A stretch of 64,000 nt of DNA from Flammula alnicola (lineage: Eukaryota; Basidiomycota; Agaricomycetes; Agaricales; Strophariaceae). The DNA lies in assembly GCA_015499995.1 (NCBI GenBank), contig JADNRV010000075.1, forward strand, positions 62,001 through 126,000, written 5' to 3'. The notes under the pieces are model-generated. The model did no database searches. It was not told where the DNA came from and saw nothing but the letters and a program-made list of their open reading frames with translations. Every line of letters begins with the position of its first letter. Within the stretch, counting starts at the first letter, position 1. Both the position numbers and the translations under genes were made by a program. Below, piece after piece: positions 24,636 through 36,732 of the stretch.

Positions 24636-27600
24636 ATGTCCTCGCCGCCTACGGATGTCGAGGCGCAGAAACATGGTCGCATCGACGTGACTAGCCGAAT
24701 CTCTGAAGAGAGGGATGGTCACTCTAGACACGTCGAACCTGGTACCCGGTTGCCCATTGAGTACCGGACCCTCAGCATCCATGTCGACAATTCGACTCCA
24801 TCGGAGAAAGGGAAGGAAGGCGAGAAGCGAAAGGTGGCAGTAAAAGGTTTAGTTTCATTTTCATTCGATTATCTCCACCTTGAATATTGAACGGACTCTT
24901 ATCATCGGTATCGCAGAGCTCTCTAACTTGGATTGGCACAAGATCTCGCTGGAAGAGGCGCTAAACCGCCTTTCCGTGTCCCCGAAGACCGGGCTGGAGA
25001 AGAAACAGATCGACCGCCTCCAACAATTCCACGGCAAGAATGTCATCTCGCCGCCGAAATCCAACATGGGGCGCAAGCTCCTTGAATGGGTCCTCGGAGG
25101 CTTCGGAAGCCTTTTGCTAGCCGCCAGTATTGTCTGCTTCGTCGCCTGGTTGGTCTAGAGTCTATCTTATCCAATTTGTCTGCGAAATCTAACTGAATAA
25201 TCATTTAGGAAACCCCTCGGAGAGCCAGAGCCCAACGCCTCCAATTTGGCGCTGGCCGTAGTCTTGCTCATAGTCTTGTTCATCCAAGCCATTTTCAATG
25301 CTTGGCAAGACTTTTCATGTCTTCCATCAAAGGCATGCTGCCCTCAGACGTGTTGGTTCTTCGTGACTCTGCTTCGACCAAAGTCGCAGCAAAAGACCTT
25401 GTTCCAGGAGACCTCATCACCATCAGCATGGGAGAAAAGGTACCTGCCGATCTGAGGCTCATTGAAGTCAGCGCGGATCTGCAGTTCGACCGCAGTATCC
25501 TGACTGGCGAGGTAAGCGCTGCTTTACGTCAGTTCTGTCACAAAGATTTAATTCTCCCGCCGTTTTAATAGAGTGAAGCAGTTTCTGGACGGGTTGTTAT
25601 GACGGACGAGAATTTCTTGGAGGTAAGAGCAACGCTATCGCGTCTCTGGAAACGCCTGTCTGACCTTCAATAGACCAAGAACATTGCTCTACAAGGCACT
25701 CACTGCGTGAGCGGGTCAGGATTTGGCCTCGTTGTTCAGACGGGTGACAACACAGTCTTGTGAGTAAACCTTCCGATGTCATTACAAGCTTCGCTAGAAA
25801 TTGAAATCATGTCCGCAGTGGCATTATCGCGAAACTGTCATCCATGGAGGCGGCACGATTGACTACCTTGCAGCGTGAATTGCTTCGTTTTGTGGCAATT
25901 ATCGCCAGTATGGCCACTGCTGTAGCCGTCCTCATGGTAATTCTCTGGGCTGGCTGGTTAGTTGAACCCTGTCTACATGATATCATTTTCTGATATTTAA
26001 GCAAATGCAGGCTTCGGAGGGATCACCCCGGTTATATCAATGTCTCAACTCTATTGATCGATGTCGTTTCCGTTATGGGTTAGTTTTTTTTTTCTTGGGC
26101 ATTTATTTCCCTGTTTAAAGGATCTTTTTGTGTATAGTCGCTTTCATCCCTGAAGGATTACCCGTCGCAGTGACTCTTTCGCTGGCGAAAGTTGCGCACA
26201 CGCTCAGCAAGAAGAAGATCCTGTGCAAGTATGTACTGTTTCATCCTTTTTACACCTCTTCCTCATCTACTCACTCAGGTCTTTGTCGATCGTGGAAACT
26301 TTGGGATCCGTCAACGTCCTCTGTTCCGTAAGTCTCGAAATTTTATCAAGATGGCCTCTTACTAACAAAGCATTCAAGGATAAAACTGGAACTTTGACGC
26401 AGAACATTATGCACGTCGAGAATCTGGCAGTGTTCGACACAGTCTACGAGTCGAATGCCTTTCGCTCAGTTATCACGAATTCGGAACCTCCGATTGAAAG
26501 TAATCTTTCTCAAATTGCTGCCGTCGGTGCCATCTGCAATTCAGCGACATTCGATACGGATGCCTCTTCGTCCCACTTGGATGAAAAGAAGATCCAAGGC
26601 AAAAGCATTGTCGGAAATGCTACAGGTCAGCTTTAGAGTTCTCTTCTCGGTATCGTATCGTTGTCTCTAATATTATCTTCAGACGTCGCCATCCTTCGGT
26701 TCGCGGATTCCATTGCCTCTGCCGAGATTACTCGTCATAGATGGGTAAACGTCTTCCGCAAAAATTTCAATTCCAAGGTATGTCGTAATCCTTGCAGGTC
26801 TCATATACGATTAATACTAATACTTGCGGTTATTTCAGACGAAATACATGTTGCAATTATCTCGATTGTCTCCCTCGACTCCGCTCGAAGGACCCCTTGT
26901 TGCACCTTTGGCTCCCTGGGACAACTTTACCCGCAGCTGCTTCCTCCTTACCCTCAAGGGCGCTCCAGAAGTCCTCTTACCGTACTGCTCTCACGTCCTA
27001 ACCCCCACGGCGGTCCCCCGATTCCTCTCTCTGCGCGCGAGAAAGATCGTATCTCGGCCGTTCAAGAGAAATGGTCCCGTCAAGGGCAAAGAGTGCTCAT
27101 CCTTGCACGCCGTATCGTCCGAGACGAATACCTGGAGAAGCATGCCAACACCAACACGGAGGAATTCGGAATGCGGTTGACGAGTAATGACTGACCTTAT
27201 CATCGTCGGTCTTGTCGGATTGATCGACCCATTGAAACCAGACATCAAAGAGACTGTTCAGTAAGTGTTATTGTGATTAATGGCATTGGTATGATATTGA
27301 TGGTTCGTGTTTCAGAATTTGCCGCGGCGCAGGAATTCGATTCTTTATCGTCACTGGTAGGTTCTACTTTCCACTTTTTTAAAACTCTAAGTGAACATTT
27401 TAGGTGACCATCCTACCACTGCTCTTTCTATGCAGGCAAGCTGGTATCATTACGAATGTCAACAGGGTCCACCGCGTGTCAGATCTCGACCCAGACCCCG
27501 AGAAATTGGCCGATATGTACGACTACGAGCGCGAAGTCCAAGATCTGAAGAGCATCATAATCACTGGGTCCGAGCTCATGACGCTCAACCAGGAGCAAGT

Positions 27601-28998
27601 CCACCAGCTTTGCCAATACGAGGAAATCGTCTTTGCCCGCACCACCCCAGAGCAGAAATTGCGCATCGTCAATGATTTCAAGAACCGCGGCAACATCGTT
27701 GCAGTCACGGGTGATGGTGTTAACGATGCCCCCTCTCTCAAGGCTGCGGATTGTGGTATCGCGATGGGCGATGGCTCCGATGTTGCCAAGGAAGCTGCCG
27801 ATCTCGTCTTGCTGGGTGACTTTCCTCCATCATTGTCGCTATTGAATATAGTATGATTTACTTTATGCGATATCTTTCTCATCATATCTTCATCTTCTGT
27901 GAATTAGGTCGCCTCGTATACGATAACCTCAAAAAGACGGTCCTGTACTTATTGCCCGCTGGAGGTGATAGTCTTTATCTATATCATTTGCGAATGCTTT
28001 CCTGACCAGCCCTTTTTTAGTTTCTCGAGCTGATGCCATCGTCTTAAACATCGTCATCGGAGTACCGCAGATCATCAGTAACATCCAGTACGATTTCAGT
28101 TTTTATGATGACGATGATACTCTGACACTTGCTTCTACTTTAGAATGATCTTAATTTGTGTTGCCGTGTCGTCTGATTTTTTTTCTGACATGTCGATAAA
28201 CACTTATCCGTATTCTCCAGACCGACGTTCTTCCCGCCCTCAGTCTTTGTATGGAGCCACCTGAGCAAGGACTGCTGCTCAGGAGACCGAGAAACGTCAA
28301 GAAAGACGCTTGGCCGACTGGAAACTTATTCTTCAAGCGTACTTTTTCCTGGGAGTGATCGAATCGCTTTGTGCCATGACGATGTACGTCGCACCATGCA
28401 ATTGCCATTCCATCTAAATATTTCCAGGGCATTCTGGTTCCTTCAACGCCATGGAGTTCCTTTTTCAACCTCGCTCTGAGTTTCGCTACTCCTCCTGCGC
28501 TCACGAACGACCTGCTCTTCAGAGCTCAGAGCGTCTACTTCTTCACATTGGTACTCATGCAATGGGGGTAAGTTTCGTTCTCTCGAGGCGCCATTAAATC
28601 TCTAATGATTGGTATAGAAATCTTTTGCGACTCGCGGACGGAAGCTCAGTATCTTCCAGCACACGCCGGCACAAAATTGGTATATTTTCCCAGCAGCTGT
28701 CTTGGCCTTGGCATCGGCCTTTTCTTCGCTTATGTTCCATGGTTGTAAGTACCTCATTCATACCTTGCCACCTTGAATACTCATTCCTTTGCAGCCAAAA
28801 GGTCTTCCAAATGCGCCCGGTTCCTGCGGAACATATTTTCATACCAATGACGTTTGGCTTGGCCCTCTTGATGTATGTTTTCCCACACATTTTAGGCCGT
28901 ACATTGTCTGACATTTCTCGATTTCAAGGTTCGACGAGACGAGGAAGTATTTCGTTAGGAAATATCCCAATGGCATCCTTGCCAAAATCGCGTGGTAG
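24636..28998 (+). CDS. P-type cation ATPase, Na+/K+-ATPase-like (type IIC); reading frame broken in this sequence
   Basis: Starts at 24636 and ends with a normal C-terminus (KYFVRKYPNGILAKIAW) and TAG at 28998; about 1,000 aa. Landmarks in order: ILTGES actuator loop (about 25500, split by an intron); VAFIPEGLP in M4 (26140); CSDKTGTLTQN phosphorylation site (Asp codon about 26381); KGAPE nucleotide-binding motif (26957); FIVTGDHPTT (27350-27420); VTGDGVNDAP hinge (27705); then ELMP and DVLPALSLC in the C-terminal membrane region. It should be a plasma-membrane cation pump. About ten one-base losses interrupt the frame (near 25315, 27010, 27170, 27190, 27822, 28035, 28302, 28468, 28628 and 28722). 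Nearly all sit in mononucleotide runs, and all motifs and splice sites are kept. I therefore read it as probably functional with consensus errors; a very young pseudogene is the alternative. Confidence 0.85.
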
Positions 28999-28999
28999 A

Positions 29000-29677
29000 G
29001 GACAGATAGAGCCTAGTGGTGTACGAGTCGGGTTCAGTTCTTGTATCACTATTATTTATGGGCCGCAGCCTTTTACTTACATAACATTGGAAGGCCGAGG
29101 AAATCTTCATTCTATTACTGCAGACTTTTGTGCTCGGCTTATGGACTTTGAAATATACCCATGATTTAATTAAGTATGTGTACGACCAGTCCAGTCAAAT
29201 GTCCTCCGGATTTTAAACTACATTCAACCTCTTTGAAAATTTGTTGCTGAAAATCTGATGCTTGAAAACGATGGGGGTAAATGATATAGACAAATGAATA
29301 TTGAGGAAGGAGGACGAACTAATGTACGCGTGAATGTAACCTTGATTAAGTATATAACATCTGTATGTATAAGGCATAAAAAGAAAGGAACGGAAAAAAG
29401 TCATTCCAGGACTCGATCTATAGAGCGAGTAAATAAGGGGTAAGGTGCACACTGAAAAGAAAGGGATATCGAAAAGAAAGTGGACGAAGGGTAATGAGCT
29501 ATCATGAATTGGGATGGATATGGATGGATGCGTCAATGGATGGGGTACATGGAAGAGAATACTTTAAGAGGTGTATATGAAATGGCGGGGGCGCTTGTCG
29601 AATGGGTAGATATGAAGAAAGGAAAGGAGATTGCGAACAAAGGGTAGCGGCAGAGAAGAAGCAAAAGAGTATTGGGT
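29000..29677. other. Convergent 3' spacer
   Basis: Lies between the ends of two genes that point at each other. AT-rich with no gene-like frame; it presumably contains both 3' untranslated regions. Confidence 0.5.
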
Positions 29678-32600
29678 CTATTGACCTATAGACACAACGG
29701 TAGTCTCCTCCTGATCGGGTACTACTTGACGTTGCCGGTCTTCCTCCTCGCTGGTTGACTCCATTAAAGGCTCCATAACTCCTGATTCAAACACTATCTC
29801 TGCGGTTGAAGTAGGTACTGGTGGGACCAAGGTTTCGTGAATTTTTGGAGATGCCTGGTGTTCGGTCGGGATATCGATGTCCTCTGCTTGCTCGATTACT
29901 GGAGGTAGGAGAGACGTCACTTCCTCTGCTACTTCAGGAACAGCATCGGGTATGACATGCGCAACGACTGGCGACATTGATGGAGAGGGCGAGGATGTGC
30001 TCTGATCGCCACTGGCGACCCTTGTTGCTCTCCGAATATGCACATTGCCCAGGTCAGACAACGAAGGAAAGGTGAACTCCGTCAGCTGTTCGACCTCCTC
30101 GGGGACTTCCTCTTTTTCGATAGGCGAAGTCCCGTCTTTCTCCTTCTCCGCTGTAGCCTCTTTCTCAAGGTTTAGTTTTCCTCTCCTCGACGTCGAGCGT
30201 ACCCGGATGCTAGAAGGCCTCTTGAGAATCGCATCGGCCAGCAACTCGTTGAACCCTCCTTCGCTGTCGCTATCGCCGTCGTCGCCTCTGCTTCACCCAT
30301 CATACCATTAATATCGCCCGTACCCTCTACCCTGGTGCCTTCTTCCTCAGACACTCCCAATCCCAGGCCAATCCAACCATCACCTACGTCCTCCCATGCA
30401 GAACGTCCGCCCATACGGCCATTCACCGTCTGCGTCCTCGATCTCGTCCGCCTTTTTCCATTAACTGCAACAACACCCGGCCCGGGACTCGGCGACCCAT
30501 TAAGGTCAGGAGACATCGACCCGGCACTGGACGTACCCGCTGCGCTCGACGGCCCACTGCCAAACAAATTACCCGTCGCCGACGCATGGGCCTGAGGGCC
30601 GTACATTGCATGGTACTGCTGAGGAGGCGACATTGCTGAATTCGGGGCCGGCGGCCCGGCCGGGAAGAGCATGGAGAAGAGATTTGCCTGGTGAGGTGAC
30701 GGCTGAGCCTGCGTCTGGTTCGGGCTCTGCTGTTGTTGCTGCTGGAACTGCTGCTGCATGAGGTGTACCTGTTGCGCTTGTGAAAGCAGCAAGGGATGTG
30801 GAGGCGTATGAAGATGTGGGGGATCGCATAAGGAAAGAAGGGCGACGGTGCGCCAGGATACGGACCCATCGAGTTAAATAAGGAGAAGTGGCCATCGAAC
30901 CTCCTCCAGGAGCACTGCCCAATACGGCGAGAGCACCCCGGCAGGTGATGACATCCCGTTCATGAGGTTCATCTGCAGCGAGGAGAGCATGTGGAGATGC
31001 AAAGGTGGCGGAAGAGGAGGAGGACCGAGAGATGGTGGTTGGTTTGGCATTTGCGGCTGTTGTTGTGTTGTGGAGTCTGCGTTGACGAAGAAGACAAGGT
31101 GGCAGAGGCTGTTGGGGGGTCGAAGGCACAGAGGAGGGCCCTGCACCTCCGGGGTTTGCGGTTCCAGAGGATCCATTAGCTTGGTGCTGTTGCTGCTGCT
31201 GCTGGAGTTGTTGTTGGAGCTGCGGTGCCATGCTCGCAAACAAAGTGGCATAGGTCTGCAGCTGGTGCATCAAATGGCGTATATGCGTATGAAGCTAAAC
31301 GCCAAAAAGTCAAAGAGGACCGAAGTTCCGAAGTCAGCATTCAGCATGAAATTTGTATAATGAAGTGAAAACGTAAAGGAGACGAAGAGAAATAGGGCAC
31401 AAGGCAGCACCAACAGTAAAGTAAATTCCGAGAGACAAAAAGCGCATATAGGTTGCTGTACACGTGAAAGAGCAATCCACATCCCCCACAAACCCCCGAA
31501 TTACAGAAAAAAGCCGAAAATAAAGATAGAAAGATAGAAAGAGAAGGAAACTCACATCAACCTCCATCCTCCGCCAATTCGCATTCTCCCACCTCATAGC
31601 CTCCATCTCCTTGGTATACCTCTCCATATCCGCCTTATTCTTCTCCTCTCTCAGCCTCGCAGCCTCCAGCGCACCCCTTAACGATGCTAGCTGCGTCTGG
31701 GCCGACAATGCGGGCATACCGCTTGGCTGCGACGACGATGCCGACGGAGACGCCAAGCCCGCAGATGCGCTACCTGGAGTCATAGGAGGCGGTGTGCTGC
31801 TGTTGCTGTTGCCGTGGCTGCTGTTACTGCTACGCGACGGTGTTGCTGGTCTGCGTGGCGTCGGCGCGCGTCGACTCGGGCCTAACGATGGAGACGAGTG
31901 GCCATGATGACTATTAGTGTTGCTGTTATTATTAATATTATTTGTATCGCCCAAGGAGGACCGTATTCGACTCGGACCTATAGAGAAGAGAGAAAAGAGT
32001 CAGACATCCGAATTCACGGAAAAAAATGAAAAGGAAAAGATAAAAAGACATACCAGCACCCGCAGACCCAGCCGCTGTTGTAGGATTTAATGTCGGGAAT
32101 GTAAACGCCTCTTCTTCCCTTTCCTTCTCTTTATCAATAAACACCATTGCACTCTCTCCTACACCCACACCAGCCCCAAAAGTCGACGACAAAGGTGACG
32201 GGATCGGGCTCAGCCCACCGCTGCCGTTGCCACCACTTCCACTCGCAAGAAACCCTGTACCGGCAGCAGCCGACACCGAGGCAGGCAAGGCTGATCCAGA
32301 TCCAGCGGTGGTACCATTAACAGTAGGCGAATAGAGGGACGTCGAGGACACTAAGCCCGCACCGGCACCGGCAGCGACAGCGGAGGAAAAAGAGGCATAC
32401 GTCGTCCCTGCGGCCGCTCCAGAAGCCGACGGCGAAGCAGAGACGGAAATAGAGGTCCTGGGCTGCAGCCGCGGCGGTTTCTTGTACGCCTCTTTCTCTC
32501 TGTCTCTGCTTCCGTCCCTCTCTTTGCCGTTTTTGCTCTTCTGGCCCTCCTTCCCCTTCTCCTTGTCCGAAACACTAGTGCTAGCCAAAGACCTGGTAGA

Positions 32601-34193
32601 CATGGACGACGCGACATCGCCAACCCCGTCCCAATCCCATGGACTCGGACTCGGATTCGAATGTGAACTTTGGCTCGAGGACAGCTTGCTCTTCTTCGTG
32701 TTGACACCGCTAGCACCAGGCGATGCAACCGATGCAGACCAGGTTTTCGACTTTCCTTCGGCCACTTGTTCTTTCCCAGCCTGCAGAAGCGTAGGCGTGC
32801 TCTTCTCCGAGCTCGAAGGCGACGTCGCTGGCGTCCCGCTGGTTCCATTCCCACCGCCCTCGCTCAGCACCAAGCTCGAACTGAGGCTCATTCCCGCGGT
32901 CGTGTCCGTCTCTGTCGTCGACTCTGAAGCCAAAGTCGAGACACTAGAATAGGAAGACACACTGGCTGACGAAGATGTAGTAGCATCCTCTCGGTCTCGT
33001 TCTGGGCTTGCCAAGACCAGGTCTTGGCGTGCCTTACCCGAGCTCAAACTCAATGGCGGGGATGTCCGACCGAATGAGGGGGAGGAGGCGCGATGGTGAT
33101 CGAGTGATATTGAGGTTGACGTTGATATTAGCGTTGACGTCAATGGCGGTTGGCTTGCTTGGGATTGGGAGGGTATTTGGAAATGAGGCTCTGCATCGGC
33201 ATCTTGCACGTGAATCTGGGACTGGGACTGAGGACGAGAAGACAAAAAGGAAGGGGACGACGGGCCGTCCTCGCTTGTGCGTCGTACGTCGTGGGGTTGC
33301 CTCTGTGAAACCTCGGAGGCGGAAACGGGTGTGAACTCCGTGCCACGAATGTGCGGAGCCCAGGTGATCCCAGCCGACGGGCCTGGGTCAGCGCTGGCAC
33401 TCCCTCGCCGCACTCGGCTGGGACCGCCTTTCGCGTTCTGGGAGAGAGACACATGTGCTGGCAAGGAAAGGGTGTCAAACAGGGGTGCTGAAGCAGAGGA
33501 AGACGCGGGTGAGTGTGGGCGTGAGTGCTGCGCCTCCTGTTCGTGCTCGTGCTCGTGGTGTGAGGCCGAGGGCGAGGCCACGTCGTCGTCGGTGTGGCTG
33601 TAGTCGTGGTAGTCTTTGGCCTTGCTCGATGTGCTGCCCGTGCTCATGGCGGGGGTCATGGTAGGCGTAGAAGGAGCACTGCTCCCAAGAACCTTCGATG
33701 ATTTTTTCCCTTTCAATATCTCCTTAAACGGATCCTTACCCCTTCTCCTACGGTCTTTAGAACGTGCGCTCTTGGCCTCTTTTGAATCGGTATTCGATCC
33801 AGAAGAAAAAGAGGAGGGCCCAGCGGCTGCCGAACCCGTAGTATGGATATTCGGGTCCCCGCCTAGGTTTGTATCTGCCTCTCGCGATTCCTGCGCATAT
33901 CCCGCTTCGAGAGCTTTCCGACGTTTGAGCTTTTGCACGCCGTCTTTCTCTTTAGACGAAGACGTAGGGGAGATGGGGGTGGTAGGCGGGGTCGAAGTCG
34001 TGGATGTGGTAGCGGCAGACGCATAGTAATAATAATACGGGCGAGTGCGATACACAATAGCAGACCCGGCGAGAAGAAGTGCAGCGAGTGTGGCGACAAC
34101 GAAGAGTCGGTTACTACCGCCCGTGTCAGGAGCAGTGGGACCGCCGTCGAGTATGGTTAGCGGAAGCGCGTCGGGATGCTCGCCGTCTTGCAT
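29678..34193 (-). CDS. Long Ser-rich membrane-anchored protein with coiled coil and Gln-rich regions
   Basis: Starts at the ATG complementary to 34193. The first exon is an unbroken frame of about 720 codons (34193 to about 32055): an N-terminal segment, then one membrane helix (RLFVVATLAALLLAGSAIVY), then very Ser/Ala/Thr-rich, partly basic low-complexity sequence. After an intron, exon 2 (to about 31555) ends in a charged coiled coil (LREEKNKADMERYTKEMEAM). A third exon continues it (RHLMHQLQTYATLFASMAPQ) into poly-Gln. From about 31200 to 30240 the best-looking frame changes about five times, consistent with one-base errors. The C-terminal frame (30244-29678) is acidic (LTEFTFPSLSDLGNVHIR) and stops at 29678. 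Probable single-pass membrane protein; function unknown. High GC and codon bias confirm that the strand is coding despite long shadow frames on the other strand. Confidence 0.7.
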
Positions 34194-34588
34194 GCCTCTT
34201 CAATGACCAATCCTGCGTGCGACCGTCGTCGTCTACGTCGACCTTCCGTCCTTGAACCGCTTCGTATTCGTACCAGCGAACTTGTCTAGCCCTGGATTTT
34301 TCGTTTTTCGAACAACAAAAAGCAACAAAAATGGTGCCCTGGGTAAAAAGAAAAAGAACTGTTCAGGCATATCCATGTAGTAGAATATGATTTTCTTACT
34401 CTGTGTGCGTGAAATTGAGAATCTAGACGAAGGGACGGGAGGGGAAAAGAGGATAGGATGAGGGTGTGAAGGGGAGAAAGTGGAAATCATTCCTGTTGGG
34501 AACTGGTTCACACTCCGCCGATCCATTCACGATCGTGCCTTGTGCCTACATATTGGCTGGCCACTCTTCTCCGTCCCACACCACGTCC
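34194..34588. promoter_or_regulatory. Divergent promoter region
   Basis: A 395-bp gap between two divergent starts (34193 minus, 34589 plus). No specific element is identifiable by eye. Confidence 0.4.
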
Positions 34589-36628
34589 ATGGTCTATAAA
34601 ATCGCCCTCCTCGTCTGCGGTGGCCTCACAGGCAGGGCCAAAGAACAGAACGGCGACTATCTCGACATATATACCCGGTATCTGCGTGCTACAGTACCCA
34701 CTGCAATCGAGTTCACACTCGACCCCTACAATGTCACCGAAGACCAGGCATACCCCAACGAAGATGAATACCATTGTATCATGCTCACTGGATCTGGTAC
34801 GTCCCATTCTCTCTCACTTTGCGCAGTCATTCGTAGCTGACCGGTGACCAATGACTTGTTCCTTTCTATGTCCCATCGATTCTATTCTCTAATCATTCTT
34901 TATCCCTCGGTCCGCATTCGATGCTAAATCTATGCCTCGGAATCGCGCACACACTTCAAACTCGCACGCTTGCATATGGATTTACACACGATGACGCACC
35001 GGCATGCGATTCATTTCCTTTCGTTACTCCGGCCTGGATCTGGGCTTTGTTCGACCCGCTCGGGTGCTCATCTGCATGTGCATGCTTAACTCCGTCCAAA
35101 TCGCCACACACCAGCGGCCTCCGCGTACGAGAATATCGAGTGGATAAACAAGCTCGTCGCCTACATCGCCCGCGTCGCAGAGACCAAACCACACATCAAG
35201 ATCATCGGTGCGTGTTCCCATGCCTCGTTTTCCCTTTCAAAGGCTAAAGATCTTGCGACCGTTGATTCCCGCGACCGATATCGCATGCCGCACTACGCAG
35301 GCATATGCTTCGGGCACCAAATTATCGCACGCGCACTCGGTGGCGAATGCGTGCCCAACGGCGGCAAATGGGAGATCGGGCCCACCGCAGTGCGTCTTAC
35401 GGAGCTGGGCAAGAGGATATTTGGCGGAGGAGAAGAATTGGTACGTGTTTCTGGACCCTTGCTTTTTCTATTTTTATTTTCCCTTTTCTGCTTCGAGTGC
35501 ACGCGTCCGTTCGCTTTTTGGTCGGTCATACTATATTTTAAACCATTCGTCTTTCCGACTGATCACTTTCCCGGTGCTTCATGGCTATTACCAGCATCAT
35601 TTCCGACCTTCCCATCCAGACCTATCTCATTCCCATCCCAAATATGATTCGGAAGTTGGAAACTACCATGGGTGAACCATATTCCATCCAAGCACCCAAT
35701 CCCCACAATCTATCTCTTTCCCCTCTCGTCACCCTTTTTCACCTTGTTCCAAATTTCTCTCGTCTGTCCTCTTGTTCTAAATTTGGCCCTTACCTCACCT
35801 TGCTCTATTTTCGTTCGTGAACTCCGTCGTTCGTTCACCCATTCCATTTCATCCTTGGGTCTTATCCCCGAGGCATCTATCTCGACGGCTGTTCTGGACC
35901 ACTGACCCACCTTTCCGAGTGTCAATGAGGCAGGCATCATTCTGCTGTTTACAAGGCAACATTGACACTCAGAGACGGACTGCGGTTCTATTTTTGTCTC
36001 TCGCTTCCCTGAGGTTATTTTTATTTCTGGTTATTTCGGGCGTGGTTGTTTTTATTTTTGGGTCTTCTTGGGGTTCTCCGGTGTGCCCGTTTCATTGTTC
36101 TGCATTCATTCATTTGCTGTTCCCAACTTTTTTGACTGTCTCTGCTTTCTTTGTCATATTTTATATTATTGATCTTAAATTCATTCGTCTTCTCTCAAAT
36201 GCATCACACTTTTCATTCTGACTATGTAAAACTAGGAGAAAAAATACTGACAAAATTAATAGATAATCCAACAAATGCACCGAGACCATGTTCCCCAGCT
36301 TCCTCCTGATTTCCATCTCCTTGGATCAACCGAGTTATCACCCATCCAGGGCATGGTGTGCTTCGCTCCTAATTCCTCAGTCCATTCTCCAGACTCTGCA
36401 AATCTCCTGTCTGATTCTTCCCTTCCTCTTCCTCCAATTCAAATAATAACAACTCAAGGGCATCCTGAATTTACTGAGCCTATTGTTTCTGCCATCGTTG
36501 ATCAGCGCACTGGAGTTATGAGTAAGGAGGCTGTAGATGATTATACTGGGCATAGAAAGTGGCGAAAAGATGATGGATTGGGGAAAATTGGGACGTTGTT
36601 TTGGAAAGTAATTCAAGGAGAACTTTAG
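34589..36628 (+). CDS. Class I glutamine amidotransferase-like protein
   Basis: Four exons: 34589-34798, about 35113-35209, about 35300-35441 and about 36262-36628. Joins are in phase and give about 270 aa. It starts MVYKIALLVCGGLTG. The triad nucleophile lies in GICFGHQ (Cys codon 35306-35308) and the catalytic His in QGHPEF (36461-36463), with a suitable Glu two residues later. GGKWEIGP lies between them. This is the stand-alone GATase1 arrangement seen in fungal proteins related to yeast YLR126C and to gamma-glutamyl peptidases; substrate unknown, likely cytosolic. The first intron (about 315 nt) and especially the third (about 820 nt) are far longer than others in the window. Confidence 0.85.
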
Positions 36629-36732
36629 TAGTAGAATATAGAAATTTTTACAGTGAATTAGAAAAGGATAAATTGTTTCAATCAAGATTTTTTACTTGGC
36701 TACATGTGAACTTTCCTGACATAAAAAAATAT

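Noticed and set aside
24636..28998. P-type ATPase as a pseudogene
   Set aside because: All lesions are single-base losses, mostly in homopolymers, with every motif, splice site and the stop kept. Sequence error is more likely, so it is listed as a gene with a broken frame.
30962..34160. Several 100-156 codon plus-strand frames opposite the Ser-rich gene
   Set aside because: They are antisense shadows in GC-rich low-complexity coding sequence; the minus strand has an uninterrupted exon of about 720 codons with consistent splice sites.
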